A stretch of DNA of 64,000 nt from Nesterenkonia lacusekhoensis (GCF_017876395.1 NZ_JAGINX010000001.1:310001-374000), one strand, 5' to 3'. Shown: positions 38,803 to 47,841, numbered from the stretch's first letter. A program made the numbers and translations. Notes: generated by a model not told the origin, from the sequence alone.

Positions 38803-38841
38803 GGGTGGGTTTCTTCTACACAGTGTAGAAGAAACCCACCC
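38803..38841. repeat. Perfect 39-base palindrome upstream of the small membrane protein gene
   Basis: Arms of 19 bases (38803-38821 and 38823-38841) are perfect complements around one central A. The core is GGGTTTCTTCTACAC. No T-run follows on either strand. The position, 28 bases upstream of the gene start, allows an operator role, or it is another member of the palindrome set found in this window. Confidence 0.8.
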
Positions 38842-38890
38842 CTTGTCGATATGGGTGTGTGCCGCCGGAGGGCGGATCAGGCAGCGGTGG

Positions 38891-40081
38891 TCATTCCACA
38901 AGCTCCCACTCGCCGCAGCCCTCGCTGATCACGTAGGTGTCGCGGGGGCCGCCGATGCCCAGGTCCATCTCGCCGCCCCACACATCGTCGTCCTCGAGGT
39001 AGAACTCGTAGACCTCGTAGTCGCCGAACTCGGTGAAGCTGGTGTAGATGGCGAAGTGGCAGGTTTCTGCGTCCTCATCCCAACTCAGCTCATAGGTACC
39101 CTCTTCGACATGCTGGCCGATCTCGTGGACGCCGTCGCCGAAGGTGTCTGCGGGGCTGTCCGGATAGCTGTCCTGGATGGGCTCCCACTCGCCGCAGTCG
39201 CGGGAGCTCATGAGGAAGCCGTCCTCCAGCTCGACCACGCCGCCGGGGACGCGCTCGAAGAGGAGGATGTCATCCTCGTTCTCGTAGACGGAGTAGGAGC
39301 AGCCGAAGTCGGGGTCCTCTTCGCCCTCGACCTGGCGGTAGACGCCGGGCTCGATGTCCTCGCCCACGACCATGTCCTCACCGTCGCCGAAGCCCTCGCC
39401 GGCCTCAGGGAGCTCTCCGCTGTCCTCGTCCTGACGGGCCTCCTCTTCGGCGTCGGTGTCGGCGTCCTCGGTGACGGTCTCGTCCTGCGCGCTGGTCTCG
39501 GTCTGCTGGTCCTCATCCTCTCCATCACCCATGGTGAGCAGGACGATCACGAGTGCGACCAGTGCGGCGAAGAGCACGCCGAGCAGCACGAGAGCCCACC
39601 AGAAGCGTGCGAAGAAGCCCTTCTCCTGCGGGTCGTCGCCGCCGGGACTCTGCGGTCCGCCGGGGTGACCGGGGCCGCCCGGGCCCTGTGGTCCGCCGGG
39701 GTAGCCGGGTCCGCCGGGGTGGCCGGGCCCCTCAGGATGGAAGCTGGGACCGCCGGGCTGCTGAGGTGCTCCGGGGTGGCCGGGACCGCCGTGCGGGGTG
39801 CCGGGATAGCTGGGGCTGCCGGGCTGCGGCGCAGTGCCGAAGGTGGGGACGCTGTGGCCGGGCTCGTGGGCCGAGCCTGCGCTGAAGGGCGCGTCCTGCG
39901 GTGAGCCCGGTCCTTGGGGCGGAAGCGCCTGAGTGGGCTGAGCGCCGACGTCGTGCTGTGGGGGCATCGCCTGGGTGGGCTGCTCGCCGACGGGCAGCTG
40001 CTGTTCCGGCTGCCCGTCAGGGGAGGGCATGTCCCCGGAGTTCGTGGGACTGTCCTCGTTCTCAGGCGGGTGCTGGGTCAC
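38891..40081 (-). CDS. Membrane protein with Pro/Gly-rich cytoplasmic region and two exported repeats
   Basis: A 396-residue protein. Residues 1-150 are low complexity, with PTQA(M/L)PPQ repeats near 35-57 and collagen-like GGPGxPG repeats at about 95-148. A single membrane segment spans 157-184. After an acidic linker come two related extracellular modules, 231-300 and 314-393. Both begin FGDG, contain a G-x-x-(I/V)-x-x-G-x-Y motif and end CGEWE, and each has two cysteines (261 and 296; 341 and 389) that could form a disulfide. The start is GTG with an AAAGGGA site. The role is unknown; it is type II in topology. The aceA gene is divergent. Confidence 0.8.
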   Translation of the reverse strand: MTQHPPENEDSPTNSGDMPSPDGQPEQQLPVGEQPTQAMPPQHDVGAQPTQALPPQGPGSPQDAPFSAGSAHEPGHSVPTFGTAPQPGSPSYPGTPHGGPGHPGAPQQPGGPSFHPEGPGHPGGPGYPGGPQGPGGPGHPGGPQSPGGDDPQEKGFFARFWWALVLLGVLFAALVALVIVLLTMGDGEDEDQQTETSAQDETVTEDADTDAEEEARQDEDSGELPEAGEGFGDGEDMVVGEDIEPGVYRQVEGEEDPDFGCSYSVYENEDDILLFERVPGGVVELEDGFLMSSRDCGEWEPIQDSYPDSPADTFGDGVHEIGQHVEEGTYELSWDEDAETCHFAIYTSFTEFGDYEVYEFYLEDDDVWGGEMDLGIGGPRDTYVISEGCGEWELVE

Positions 40082-40169
40082 CGTCGGTCCCTTTCAGGTA
40101 AGTATCCGTCGCTCTCTGGTGAACATTCAACACTACGTGGTATCGCGAGATCAGCTGATGCATCCGGGG

Positions 40170-40191
40170 TTTCTTCGAAAAAGCGAAGAAA
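40170..40191. promoter_or_regulatory. Candidate operator upstream of aceA
   Basis: TTTCTTCG (40170-40177) and CGAAGAAA (40184-40191) form a perfect inverted repeat with a six-base A-rich spacer. It lies about 100 bases upstream of the aceA start in the divergent region. A RamB-like regulator encoded nearby is a plausible binder, but the sequence is not a close match to the corynebacterial RamB motif. Confidence 0.45.
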
Positions 40192-40289
40192 TGCAGATCT
40201 TTCTTTGGATTGATGTGGATCAGGGGTTGAAGAGGGCGCAAAACTGGAAGAGCGCCAACCGCACGGTCCACGATTCGAAGGAGATTCTC

Positions 40290-41645
40290 ATGACCGAGAC
40301 GATCGCCCGCCCCGCCGCTGAACAGAACGGCACCGCTCCCCAGCCGGAGCCTCAGTCGGAGTTCCGCAGGAAGGTGGATGCTCTCCAGAAGGACTGGGAG
40401 ACCAGCCCCCGCTGGAAGAACATCACCCGCGACTACTCCGCTGCCGAGGTCATCAAGCTGCGCGGCACGGTGCAGGAGGAGAAGACCCTGGCCAAGCGCG
40501 GTGCGCAGAAGCTGTGGAAGCAGCTGACCGAGGAGCACGCCGCAGGGCGCTACACCAACTCGCTGGGCGCACTCTCCGGCAACCAGGCCGTGAACTACGT
40601 CAAAGGTGGCCTGCGTGCCATCTACCTCTCGGGCTGGCAGGTCGCCGGCGACGCGAACAACTCCGGCCACACCTACCCGGATCAGTCGCTGTATCCGGCC
40701 AACTCGGTGCCCACCGTGGTCCGGCGCATCAACAACGCCCTGATGCGTGCTGATCAGATCGAATACCTCGAAGGCATCCGCTCCGTGGATGACTATGTGG
40801 TCCCGATCGTCGCCGACGCCGAGGCCGGCTTCGGCGGTCCTCTCAACGCCTACGAGCTCATGAAGGCCATGATCGACGCCGGCGCCGCCGGGGTGCACTG
40901 GGAGGACCAGCTGGCCTCAGAGAAGAAGTGCGGGCATCTGGGCGGCAAGGTGCTCATCCCCACCAGTCAGCACATCCGCACGCTGCAGGCAGCACGTCTG
41001 GCCGCCGACGTCCACGACGTCGAGAGCCTGATCATCGCCCGCACCGATGCCGAGGCCGCCACGCTGATCACCTCAGACGTGGATGAGCGCGATCGGCCCT
41101 TCATCACCGGTGAGCGCACCGCTGAGGGCTTCTACAAGGTCACCAACGGCATCGAGCCCTGCATCGAGCGCGCCAAGGCCTACGCTCCGTACTCGGATCT
41201 GATCTGGATGGAGACCGGCACCCCGGACCTGGAGGCGGCACGTCAGTTCGCCGAGGCGGTGAAGGCCGAGTACCCGGACCAGATGTTGGCCTACAACTGC
41301 TCGCCCTCCTTCAACTGGAAGAAGCACCTCGACGACGAGACCATCGCCAAGTTCCAGAACGAGCTGGGCAAGATGGGCTTCACCTTCCAGTTCATCACCT
41401 TGGCAGGCTTCCACAGCCTCAACTACTCCGCCTTCAACCTGGCCAAGGGTTACAAGGAGGAGCAGATGAAGGCCTATGTGGAGCTGCAGGAGGCCGAGTT
41501 CGCCGCCGAGTCCGACGGCTACACCTCCACCAAGCACCAGCGTGAGGTCGGCACCGGCTACTTCGACGCCATCTCCACCACGCTGAACCCCGAGTCCTCC
41601 ACCACTGCGCTGAAGGGCTCCACCGAAGAAGGACAGTTCCACTGA
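40290..41645 (+). CDS. aceA: Isocitrate lyase
   Basis: A 451-residue isocitrate lyase. It begins [20 protein letters not shown], has the family block [20 protein letters not shown] and the catalytic [20 protein letters not shown], with the active cysteine in KKCGH. It splits isocitrate to glyoxylate and succinate, the first step of the glyoxylate shunt. The ATG follows GAAGGAG (40276-40282). The next gene in the operon, 44 bases on, looks like a shortened malate synthase and would not complete the shunt as it stands. Confidence 0.97.
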   Translation: MTETIARPAAEQNGTAPQPEPQSEFRRKVDALQKDWETSPRWKNITRDYSAAEVIKLRGTVQEEKTLAKRGAQKLWKQLTEEHAAGRYTNSLGALSGNQAVNYVKGGLRAIYLSGWQVAGDANNSGHTYPDQSLYPANSVPTVVRRINNALMRADQIEYLEGIRSVDDYVVPIVADAEAGFGGPLNAYELMKAMIDAGAAGVHWEDQLASEKKCGHLGGKVLIPTSQHIRTLQAARLAADVHDVESLIIARTDAEAATLITSDVDERDRPFITGERTAEGFYKVTNGIEPCIERAKAYAPYSDLIWMETGTPDLEAARQFAEAVKAEYPDQMLAYNCSPSFNWKKHLDDETIAKFQNELGKMGFTFQFITLAGFHSLNYSAFNLAKGYKEEQMKAYVELQEAEFAAESDGYTSTKHQREVGTGYFDAISTTLNPESSTTALKGSTEEGQFH

Positions 41646-41689
41646 GTCGATGACTCAGGTGGACGGAATCTGACAAAGGAGTCGGAGAG

Positions 41690-42292
41690 ATGAACACCCC
41701 CAGCTCGATCACCATCAACGGCATCACACTGACCGGACCGCAGGCCCCGCGCCAGAACGAGGTCCTCACCGCAGATGTGCTGAGCTTCCTGGCCACGCTG
41801 CACCGTGAGTTCGGACCCCGGATCGAGGCGCTCGACGCCGTCGACGGTGCCTCCGACGAGGCGCTGGGAGAAGCTGAAGAGGTGGCCGCCTCCTGGTACG
41901 CGCTGATCGATAAGCAGCTGTCCGAGCCGCCGTGCACCTTCATCACCCCGCGCGGCCTGGCTCGGCCGGAAGGCCGCATCCTCTGTGAAGGTCAGCCGCT
42001 CTCGGCCGGCGTGGTGGACTTCGGTCTGCACATCTTCCGCAACGCGCGCACCCTGATAGCAGATGGCAGGGCGCCGTTCATCTCCCTGCTGGGCCTGGAG
42101 TCGGAGGAGGAGCTGCAGCTCTGGCAGGACCTCTTCATCCGGGCTGAGGAGCTGGCGGGTCTTCCCGACGGCACGATCCGGGCCATCCATCTGGGCCCGG
42201 GGGAGCCGGATCAGGACGATGACGAGGACGGCGATGCCAGCAGCGCAGCGGTGCTGACCGGAGCCAGTCGCCGCATGAGTGCCGCTGCCTGA
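41690..42292 (+). CDS. Malate synthase-like protein, truncated and lacking catalytic residues
   Basis: A 200-residue open frame after aceA, with an intact start (ATG after AAGGAG). Residues 17-50 (VLTADVLSFLATLHREFGPR) match the malate synthase A N terminus. Residues 82-165 (RGLARPEG, LCEGQPLSAGVVDFGLHIFR, LIADGRAPFISLLGLESEEE, LPDGTIRA) match the region following the active site in AceB. The part between, with the DFED metal-site region, is absent; the arginine that precedes RGL in AceB is threonine here (ITPRGL); and everything after residue 170, including the catalytic Asp, is missing. Normal AceB is about 530 residues. It is either a relic or a conserved non-catalytic derivative. Confidence 0.75.
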   Translation: MNTPSSITINGITLTGPQAPRQNEVLTADVLSFLATLHREFGPRIEALDAVDGASDEALGEAEEVAASWYALIDKQLSEPPCTFITPRGLARPEGRILCEGQPLSAGVVDFGLHIFRNARTLIADGRAPFISLLGLESEEELQLWQDLFIRAEELAGLPDGTIRAIHLGPGEPDQDDDEDGDASSAAVLTGASRRMSAAA

Positions 42293-42313
42293 CCCGGATT
42301 CACTCCGCAGACC

Positions 42314-42350
42314 ACCGCCGCCCAGGGTTCGAGGTCCCCTGGGCGGCGGT
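42314..42350. terminator. Bidirectional terminator between the aceA operon and the RamB-like gene
   Basis: A perfect 13-base stem, ACCGCCGCCCAGG (42314-42326) with its complement at 42338-42350, and an 11-base loop. CTTCT follows on the plus strand. It lies between two convergent genes and can serve both. Confidence 0.8.
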
Positions 42351-42387
42351 CTTCTGCGTTCCGCACTCATCCACGGGGAGGAGGCGT

Positions 42388-43857
42388 TCAGCCGGAGTGG
42401 CGTTGGAGGAACTCGTAGACCTCGCGGGTGTCCACACCGGGGAATGCTCCCTGGGGCATGGCGGCCAGAAGGTGCGTGTTGGCCCGCGCGGCCGGCCAGG
42501 CGTTGCCGTCCCAGGCTGAGGCCAGCTCGGGCGGGGGCTGCCGGCAGCAGGTGGGATCCTCCGGGCAGCCCGACTTCGACCGCGCGGGCGTGTCCCGCCC
42601 GCGGAACCACTTCACATGGTCAAAGGGCACCCCGATGCTCAGCGAATAGATCCCTGAGGAGTGCGCCTCCGTCCGCGCCGTGCACCAGAAGGTCCCGACG
42701 GCGGTGTCGGTGTATTGGTGGAAGGAACGGAACTTGTCCTCCACATCGAACACCTGCCGAGAGGTCCACTCCCGGCAGATGGTCTGACCCTCGATGGCCC
42801 CGGAATGATCAGCCGGGAAGTTTACGCCGTCGTTCTCATAGGCCTTATGGATGATCCCGGACTCGTGCACCTTCTGGAAGTGGCAGGTGATGCCCAGGTG
42901 TTCAGTGGCCAGATTCGTGAACCGATGGGCAGCCGACTCGTAGGAGACGGCGAAGGCATCGCGCAGGTCCTCGATGGCCAGCTCCTTGCGCTGCTTGGCC
43001 TGGCGGAGGAACTCCACCGTGGTGCGCTCGGGCATCAGCAGCGAGGCGGCGAAGTAGTTGGAGGAGACCCGTTGGCGCAGGAACGCGGAGTAGTCCTCCG
43101 GCTCGGTGTGGCCCAGGACCTCGTGGCCCAGGGCCTGGAGCAGAACGGAGCGTGCGTCCCAGTCTCGGGAGCGCCCTTGGGTCAGGTAGATGATTCTGTT
43201 GCGCTGATCGGTCACCGATCGGGTGGAGTTGGGCAGGTTCGGCACGAACCGCAGTGAGTACCCCAGATGTTCGGCGATATCGGCGGCCACATGGTGGGAG
43301 AGCGGTCCGGAGGTGTGCCCGACGGCGTCGAGCAGCTCCTGGGCGGCCGCCTCGATCTCCGGATAGTAGTTGTTCTTCTGACGCATCTCCTCGCGCAGCT
43401 CCGTGTTGGCCCGCCGGGCCTCCTCCGGAGTGGCCGCCTGCTCCTCGAGGCGGCGGCGCAGCTCCCGCTGCAGCGAGACCAGAGATTCCAAGACGTCCAT
43501 GGGCAGGCGGTTGCTGATGCGCACAGCGGGCAGCCCCAGGGCGGCGTAGAGGGGACCGCGCTGGGCCTTCTCCAGCTCGATCTCCAGGGCGGCCCGCCTG
43601 GACGGAGGCTCTGCGCCGAAGAGATCGTCCAAGGTGACGCCGAAGGTCTTCGCCAGCTGATTGAGCTGAGAGAGCTTGGGTTCGCGCTTGCCGTTCTCCA
43701 GCAGGGACAGCTGGGAGGGGGCGGTCTCCAGGGCGGCGGCCAGGTCGTCCAGTGTCATGCCGGCGCGCTTGCGCAGGTGTCTGACCCTGCGGCCCAGAGC
43801 GATGAGGTCGATCTCGTCCTCAGAGTCCTCCGCCGGGAGCGCCTGTGCCGTCCGCAT
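42388..43857 (-). CDS. ramB: RamB/ScfR-family regulator (XRE helix-turn-helix with IrrE-like domain)
   Basis: A 489-residue protein. Residues about 20-75 are an XRE helix-turn-helix (RHLRKRAGMTLDDLAAALET, then LSLLENGKREPKLSQLNQLA). The middle contains an ImmA/IrrE-like region with LGHEVLGH near residue 240. The C-terminal half matches the short-chain fatty acyl regulator domain (HFQKVHESGIIHKAYENDGV) and has a cysteine cluster (CPEDPTCC) near 430. RamB represses isocitrate lyase and acetate genes in corynebacteria; here it lies convergent to aceA. The ATG is five bases after GGAGG. The divergent citrate transporter may also be a target. Confidence 0.85.
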   Translation of the reverse strand: MRTAQALPAEDSEDEIDLIALGRRVRHLRKRAGMTLDDLAAALETAPSQLSLLENGKREPKLSQLNQLAKTFGVTLDDLFGAEPPSRRAALEIELEKAQRGPLYAALGLPAVRISNRLPMDVLESLVSLQRELRRRLEEQAATPEEARRANTELREEMRQKNNYYPEIEAAAQELLDAVGHTSGPLSHHVAADIAEHLGYSLRFVPNLPNSTRSVTDQRNRIIYLTQGRSRDWDARSVLLQALGHEVLGHTEPEDYSAFLRQRVSSNYFAASLLMPERTTVEFLRQAKQRKELAIEDLRDAFAVSYESAAHRFTNLATEHLGITCHFQKVHESGIIHKAYENDGVNFPADHSGAIEGQTICREWTSRQVFDVEDKFRSFHQYTDTAVGTFWCTARTEAHSSGIYSLSIGVPFDHVKWFRGRDTPARSKSGCPEDPTCCRQPPPELASAWDGNAWPAARANTHLLAAMPQGAFPGVDTREVYEFLQRHSG

Positions 43858-44034
43858 AGTCCTCCATTCTAGGACAGTCCGCCCGCCCTGTGACGCCCCT
43901 CATATGATGATCGAAATGTGCACGAATGTGATCCAGTATATAAGGTGTGATGCGGCTCGCAGGCCGGAGTGTCCCGTCACCCCGTGCTGATGAGCCGCAC
44001 GATCTGGCAAATGGACGTAAGGGAGCGCCCGCTC

Positions 44035-45408
44035 ATGGACGAGCCGTCAACACTGCTGACCCTCGGTGGTCTGGGAATCATCGCCGTCACCGTCGGCCTG
44101 CTGATGTGGAACAAAGTCTCCCCGGTGGTGGCCATGGTGGTCACCCCCATCGTGGGAGCGCTGCTGGTCGGCTTCGGCCTGAGCGAGATCACGGAGTTCT
44201 TCGACGCCGGCGTCTCCCAGGTGATGAACGTCGTCGTGATGTTCATCTTTGCGATCCTCTTCTTCGGGATCCTCACCGACGCCGGGCTCTTCGACCCTGT
44301 GGTCCGGGCGCTGATCCTGGCCACACGCGGAAAAGTCGTGCTGGTGACCGTGGGCACTGCGCTGATCGGCGTGGTGGCGCATGTCGACGGTGCCGGAGCG
44401 ACCACCTTCCTGCTCACCGTGCCGGCTCTGCTGCCGCTGTATCAGGCGCTGCACATGAGCCGGTACCTGCTGCTCCTGCTGTTGGCCATCTCTGCCGGCA
44501 TCGTGAACATGATCCCCTGGGGCGGGCCGCTGGGCCGCGCCGCCTCCGTGCAGGGCATCGATCCGGTGGAGCTGTACCGTCCGCTGATCCCGCTGCAGAT
44601 CGTGGGCATCGTGCTGATCCTGATATTCGCGGTGCTGCTGGGTCTGCGTGAGACCCGGCGCATCAACCGGCGGGTCGCCGCCGGCGAGATCGAGGTTCCC
44701 GAGGACGTGGACGTCCGCGGCATCGCCGATGACTTCAGCCGCCGTCAGCGCGAGGAGCGGGCCGACATCGTCGAGAAGATGAACTCGGCGCGGTGGGTCT
44801 ACTGGGCCAACGTGGTGCTGGCACTGGGTGTCATCGCGCTCATGCTTGCTGACATCCTGCCGCCGCAGTTCGCCTTCATGCTCGGTGTGGCCATCGCCCT
44901 TCCGCTGAACTTCAAGGGATCGAACCTGCAGATGGAGCGCATCCGCGCCCATGCTCCCAATGCTCTGATGATGGGCGCCGTCATCCTGGCCGCCGCGGTC
45001 TTCCTGGGCGTGCTCAATGAGTCCGAGATGCTCGAATCGGTCGCTCTGTCCACCCTGGCCGTGCTGCCCGAGGGGCTGGGCCCCAACCTGCATCTGGCCA
45101 TGGGAGTCCTGGGTGTTCCGATGGACCTGCTCACCTCCACCGATGCGTACTACTTCTCCGTGCTGCCCCTGGTGGACGCCACGGCCGGTCAGTTCGGCAC
45201 CGGCCCCATGGAGATCGCCCACGGCATGCTGGTCGGCAACATCATCGGCACCTTCGTCAGCCCGTTCTCGCCGGCGCTGTGGCTGGCTCTGGGGCTCTCC
45301 GGAGCAAACCTGGGCTCTCATCTGCGCTACTCGTTCTTCATCATCTGGGGCTTCTCGATCCTGATGATGCTCGCCGCTCTGGCTCTGGGGATCTTCTCCA
45401 TCCATTAG
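44035..45408 (+). CDS. CitMHS-family citrate/divalent cation symporter
   Basis: A 457-residue transporter with about 12 hydrophobic segments. CitMHS motifs are HVDGAGATTFLLTVPALLPL in the first half, NMIPWGGPLGRAASVQGIDP after it, and LTSTDAYYFSVLPLVDATAG in the second half. Family members take up citrate as a complex with Mg2+ or Ca2+. The ATG at 44035 is chosen because AAGGGAG (44018-44024) precedes it. The divergent RamB-like gene is 177 bases upstream, so a common regulatory region is likely. An insertion sequence begins 14 bases after the stop. Confidence 0.88.
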   Translation: MDEPSTLLTLGGLGIIAVTVGLLMWNKVSPVVAMVVTPIVGALLVGFGLSEITEFFDAGVSQVMNVVVMFIFAILFFGILTDAGLFDPVVRALILATRGKVVLVTVGTALIGVVAHVDGAGATTFLLTVPALLPLYQALHMSRYLLLLLLAISAGIVNMIPWGGPLGRAASVQGIDPVELYRPLIPLQIVGIVLILIFAVLLGLRETRRINRRVAAGEIEVPEDVDVRGIADDFSRRQREERADIVEKMNSARWVYWANVVLALGVIALMLADILPPQFAFMLGVAIALPLNFKGSNLQMERIRAHAPNALMMGAVILAAAVFLGVLNESEMLESVALSTLAVLPEGLGPNLHLAMGVLGVPMDLLTSTDAYYFSVLPLVDATAGQFGTGPMEIAHGMLVGNIIGTFVSPFSPALWLALGLSGANLGSHLRYSFFIIWGFSILMMLAALALGIFSIH

Positions 45409-45480
45409 TTCCGCCTGGTCAGTGTCGCGCGTCAGACTTAGTGGCAGGGCCGTTATGTAGGTCCTGAAGGAGAGTCAGTC

Positions 45481-45798
45481 ATGGGTAGACCACCCTCGAT
45501 TCCGGCGGAGAAGAAGACCCGGATAGTGCTGAGCGTGCTGGCCGGCGAGATGTCCATCGCCGAAGCGGCACGCAAGGAGAAAGTCAGTGAGCAGTCCATC
45601 GGACGGTGGAAGGCCGAGTTCCTGGAAGCCGGCAAGACCGCCCTGGTGGCCGGCAGGTCCGGACCATCCTCCCGAGAGGAACAGCTGGAGGCCGAGGTCG
45701 CCGAGCTGACCCAGGCCTTGGGCGAGGCACACCTGGAAGCCAGGGTGTGGAAGAAGTCCGCGGAGGGCCGGCTGGGCCCTTCGAGGACCTCGAGGTGA
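45481..45798 (+). CDS. IS3-like OrfA, helix-turn-helix protein
   Basis: A 105-residue protein of the insertion sequence. The N-terminal part is a helix-turn-helix (IVLSVLAGEMSIAEAARKEK, then VSEQSIGRWKAEFLEAG), followed by a leucine-rich coiled region (EEQLEAEVAELTQALGEAHL). OrfA binds the element ends and cooperates with OrfB. The stop overlaps the OrfB start by GTGA, and OrfB is in the -1 frame. I see no A6G-type slippery heptamer, so coupling by overlap is the simpler reading. Confidence 0.88.
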   Translation: MGRPPSIPAEKKTRIVLSVLAGEMSIAEAARKEKVSEQSIGRWKAEFLEAGKTALVAGRSGPSSREEQLEAEVAELTQALGEAHLEARVWKKSAEGRLGPSRTSR

Positions 45799-46745
45799 TC
45801 CGCGTGGAAGCGGGCATGTCGACCGCGAGGTTCTGCCAGCTCTTCGACATGCCCGAGCGGACCTGGCGCCGCTGGCAGGCCAAGGCCCGCACCGGGACGG
45901 CGGTGAAGGGACCGTGGCCGCAACCGGGACGGCAGGCCGCCAGGGAACTGGTGGTCAAGCACGCGCTGGCCCATCCGGCGTGGGGGCATCGGAAGATCTG
46001 GGCAATGGTCCGCCACGACGGGCATGTGGTTTCCGAGGCGACCGTGCTGCGAATCCTGCGCGACGAGGGGCTGATTCTGCCCGCGCAGTACCAACGGGAG
46101 CGACGGAAGCTGGCCGAGCGGCGCAAGGCCGCGTTCGCCACCGAGCCCTCAGGCCCGAACCAAGTCTGGCAGCTGGACTTCAGCGAGTTCGAGACCACCA
46201 CCGGAGGGACCTGGCGGCTGGCCGGGTGCCGGGACTACTGGTCCAAGTACGAGCACCCCTTCCACGTTTCGCCCACCGGGAACCAGCACGACGCGATCGA
46301 CGCGATCGAGTTGGCCCTGGCCGACTACGAGGCCATGTTCGGTCACCCGCTGGTCGAGGCCTGCCCGGTCGATCCCGAGACCGGTGAGCTGTTGCCCGTG
46401 GTGACCATCGTGACGGACAACGGCGGGCCGTTCCGGTCCTTCCGCTTCGAGTCCTTCATCGCCGCCCACCCCGAGCTACACCACGTGCGCACCCGAGTGA
46501 AGACCCCGGGGCAGAACGGGTCCCGTGAACGCGGCTTCGGCACGCTGAAGTACGAACGGCTCTACCTGGACGAGATCGACGACGCGATCGTGCTCGCCGA
46601 GCGGGCCGAGGACTACCGGATCGAGTACAACGAGCTCCGGCCCCACGAGGCCATCTCATGGAACCGGCCCAAGGAGGTGCACCTGGGCCTGGCCGACCCC
46701 ACCACCCCGACATTCAAAACCAAGGAAATCCTGCCAACTACTTGA
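45795..46745 (+). CDS. IS3-like OrfB, DDE transposase
   Basis: A 316-residue transposase with an N-terminal HTH-21-like region (HPAWGHRKIWAMVRHDGHVV) and an rve/DDE core. The first catalytic aspartate is in VWQLDFSEFET, the second in IVTDNGGPF and the glutamate in GSRERGFGTLKYERLYLDE. The ORF stays open upstream to 45606, so a fused OrfAB by frameshifting is possible; the start used here is GTG 45795, which overlaps the OrfA stop. The TGA stop lies inside the right terminal repeat. Confidence 0.9.
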   Translation: MIRVEAGMSTARFCQLFDMPERTWRRWQAKARTGTAVKGPWPQPGRQAARELVVKHALAHPAWGHRKIWAMVRHDGHVVSEATVLRILRDEGLILPAQYQRERRKLAERRKAAFATEPSGPNQVWQLDFSEFETTTGGTWRLAGCRDYWSKYEHPFHVSPTGNQHDAIDAIELALADYEAMFGHPLVEACPVDPETGELLPVVTIVTDNGGPFRSFRFESFIAAHPELHHVRTRVKTPGQNGSRERGFGTLKYERLYLDEIDDAIVLAERAEDYRIEYNELRPHEAISWNRPKEVHLGLADPTTPTFKTKEILPTT

Positions 46746-46756
46746 CGCGGGACATC

Positions 46757-46804
46757 AGCACGCACAGAGGCCCCGCAGGAGATCCTGGGGCCTCTGTGCG
46801 TGCT
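46757..46804 (+). terminator. Strong terminator, separated from the citrate transporter gene by the IS
   Basis: A perfect 18-base stem, AGCACGCACAGAGGCCCC (46757-46774) with its complement at 46787-46804. Before the insertion it would have started about 15 bases after the transporter stop. Two bases of its left arm now belong to the target duplication. Confidence 0.8.
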
Positions 46805-46989
46805 GAGGGCTCATCTCTGCGCGGTGGGAGCGTGGATCCGTGCGGCTCTCTGTGTGACTTCTGGTGCGTCGTCGCAGGTCAGAGCGCGACAGCGGCATCA
46901 CACGCATTTATTGTTACTAGCATGTAAAACGATGATTCCCAGGTTTTGGTAAGGTCACTAGAGTTCTCAGCCTCGACGAAGGAAATGAC

Positions 46990-47841
46990 GTGACCTCCAG
47001 CACCGCCGAACCGGCAGTGAGTGTTCGGAATGTGTATAAGGCCTTCGGAAAGCGGCCTCAGGAGATCGTGCGCCAGGTGAAGGAGGGTGCTGAGCGCTCT
47101 GACCTCACCCACCTCGGCACGGCAGCGGTGATCGACGCCAGCTTCGACATTCCACCCGGACAGATCTACGTGGTGATGGGCCTCTCCGGCTCCGGCAAGT
47201 CCACGCTCATCCGTACGCTCAACGGGCTCCAGCCGCCCACCGACGGCGTCGTGGAGATCATGGGCCAGGACATCACCGCGGCCTCCCCGGCTGAGCTGCG
47301 CGCCATCCGACGCGAACACCTTGCGATGGTCTTCCAGCACTTCGCACTGCTTCCGCACCGCACAGTCGCCCAGAACGCCGCCTACGCCCTGGAGGTCCGG
47401 GGCGAGTCCAAAGAGGCGCAGCGGCAGCGAGCCGAGGAGGCTCTGGCCATGGTCGGCCTGGACGGGTGGGGCGACCACCGTCCCGATGAGCTCTCCGGCG
47501 GCATGCGCCAGCGCGTGGGACTCGCCCGTGCCTTGGCCGCCGACACCGACATCATGCTCATGGATGAGGCCTTCTCCGCCTTGGATCCGCTGATCCGTCG
47601 CGATATGCAGACCCAGCTGTTGGAGCTGCAGAAGGACTTGGGAAAGACCATCGTCTTCATCACCCACGACCTCAATGAGGCCATCCGTCTGGGGGACAGG
47701 ATCGCGATGATGAAGGACGGGCGGATCGTTCAGCAGGGCACCGCCTACGAGCTGGTGACCCAGCCGGCCGATGACTACGTGGCACGGTTCGTCGAGGAGA
47801 TCGATCCGGCGAGCATTCCGGCTCCGGGAGGTGCGGCATGA
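46990..47841 (+). CDS. Glycine betaine/proline ABC transporter ATPase (OpuAA/ProV type)
   Basis: A 283-residue ATPase. Walker A is GLSGSGKST, the signature LSGGMRQR and Walker B IMLMDEAFSALDPLIRRDMQ, as in ProV/OpuAA. The N-terminal KAFGKRPQEI and the LIRTLNGLQPPTDGVV segment are typical. No CBS domains follow, so it lacks the osmosensing module of OpuAA and resembles the shorter form. The start is GTG after GAAGGAAA. The next gene overlaps by four bases. Confidence 0.9.
   Translation: MTSSTAEPAVSVRNVYKAFGKRPQEIVRQVKEGAERSDLTHLGTAAVIDASFDIPPGQIYVVMGLSGSGKSTLIRTLNGLQPPTDGVVEIMGQDITAASPAELRAIRREHLAMVFQHFALLPHRTVAQNAAYALEVRGESKEAQRQRAEEALAMVGLDGWGDHRPDELSGGMRQRVGLARALAADTDIMLMDEAFSALDPLIRRDMQTQLLELQKDLGKTIVFITHDLNEAIRLGDRIAMMKDGRIVQQGTAYELVTQPADDYVARFVEEIDPASIPAPGGAA

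Larger units (their letters stand above)
45423..46754 (+). mobile_element. IS3-like insertion sequence, intact, with target-site duplication
   Basis: A 1332-base element. Its left end reads TGTCGCGCGTCA and its right end, reverse complemented, TGTCCCGCGTCA; similarity extends to TGGCAGG about 25 bases inside. A four-base duplication TCAG flanks it (45419-45422 and 46755-46758). Two overlapping frames encode a helix-turn-helix protein and a DDE transposase. The terminal repeats and duplication are intact, so the insertion looks recent. Confidence 0.92.

Noticed and set aside
41690-42292. Full-length malate synthase interrupted by a frameshift
   Set aside because: The other frames downstream do not show the missing malate synthase segments; a terminator follows within 25 bases.
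45740-45800. Programmed -1 frameshift between OrfA and OrfB
   Set aside because: No A6G or similar slippery heptamer was seen; the GTGA stop-start overlap explains coupling.
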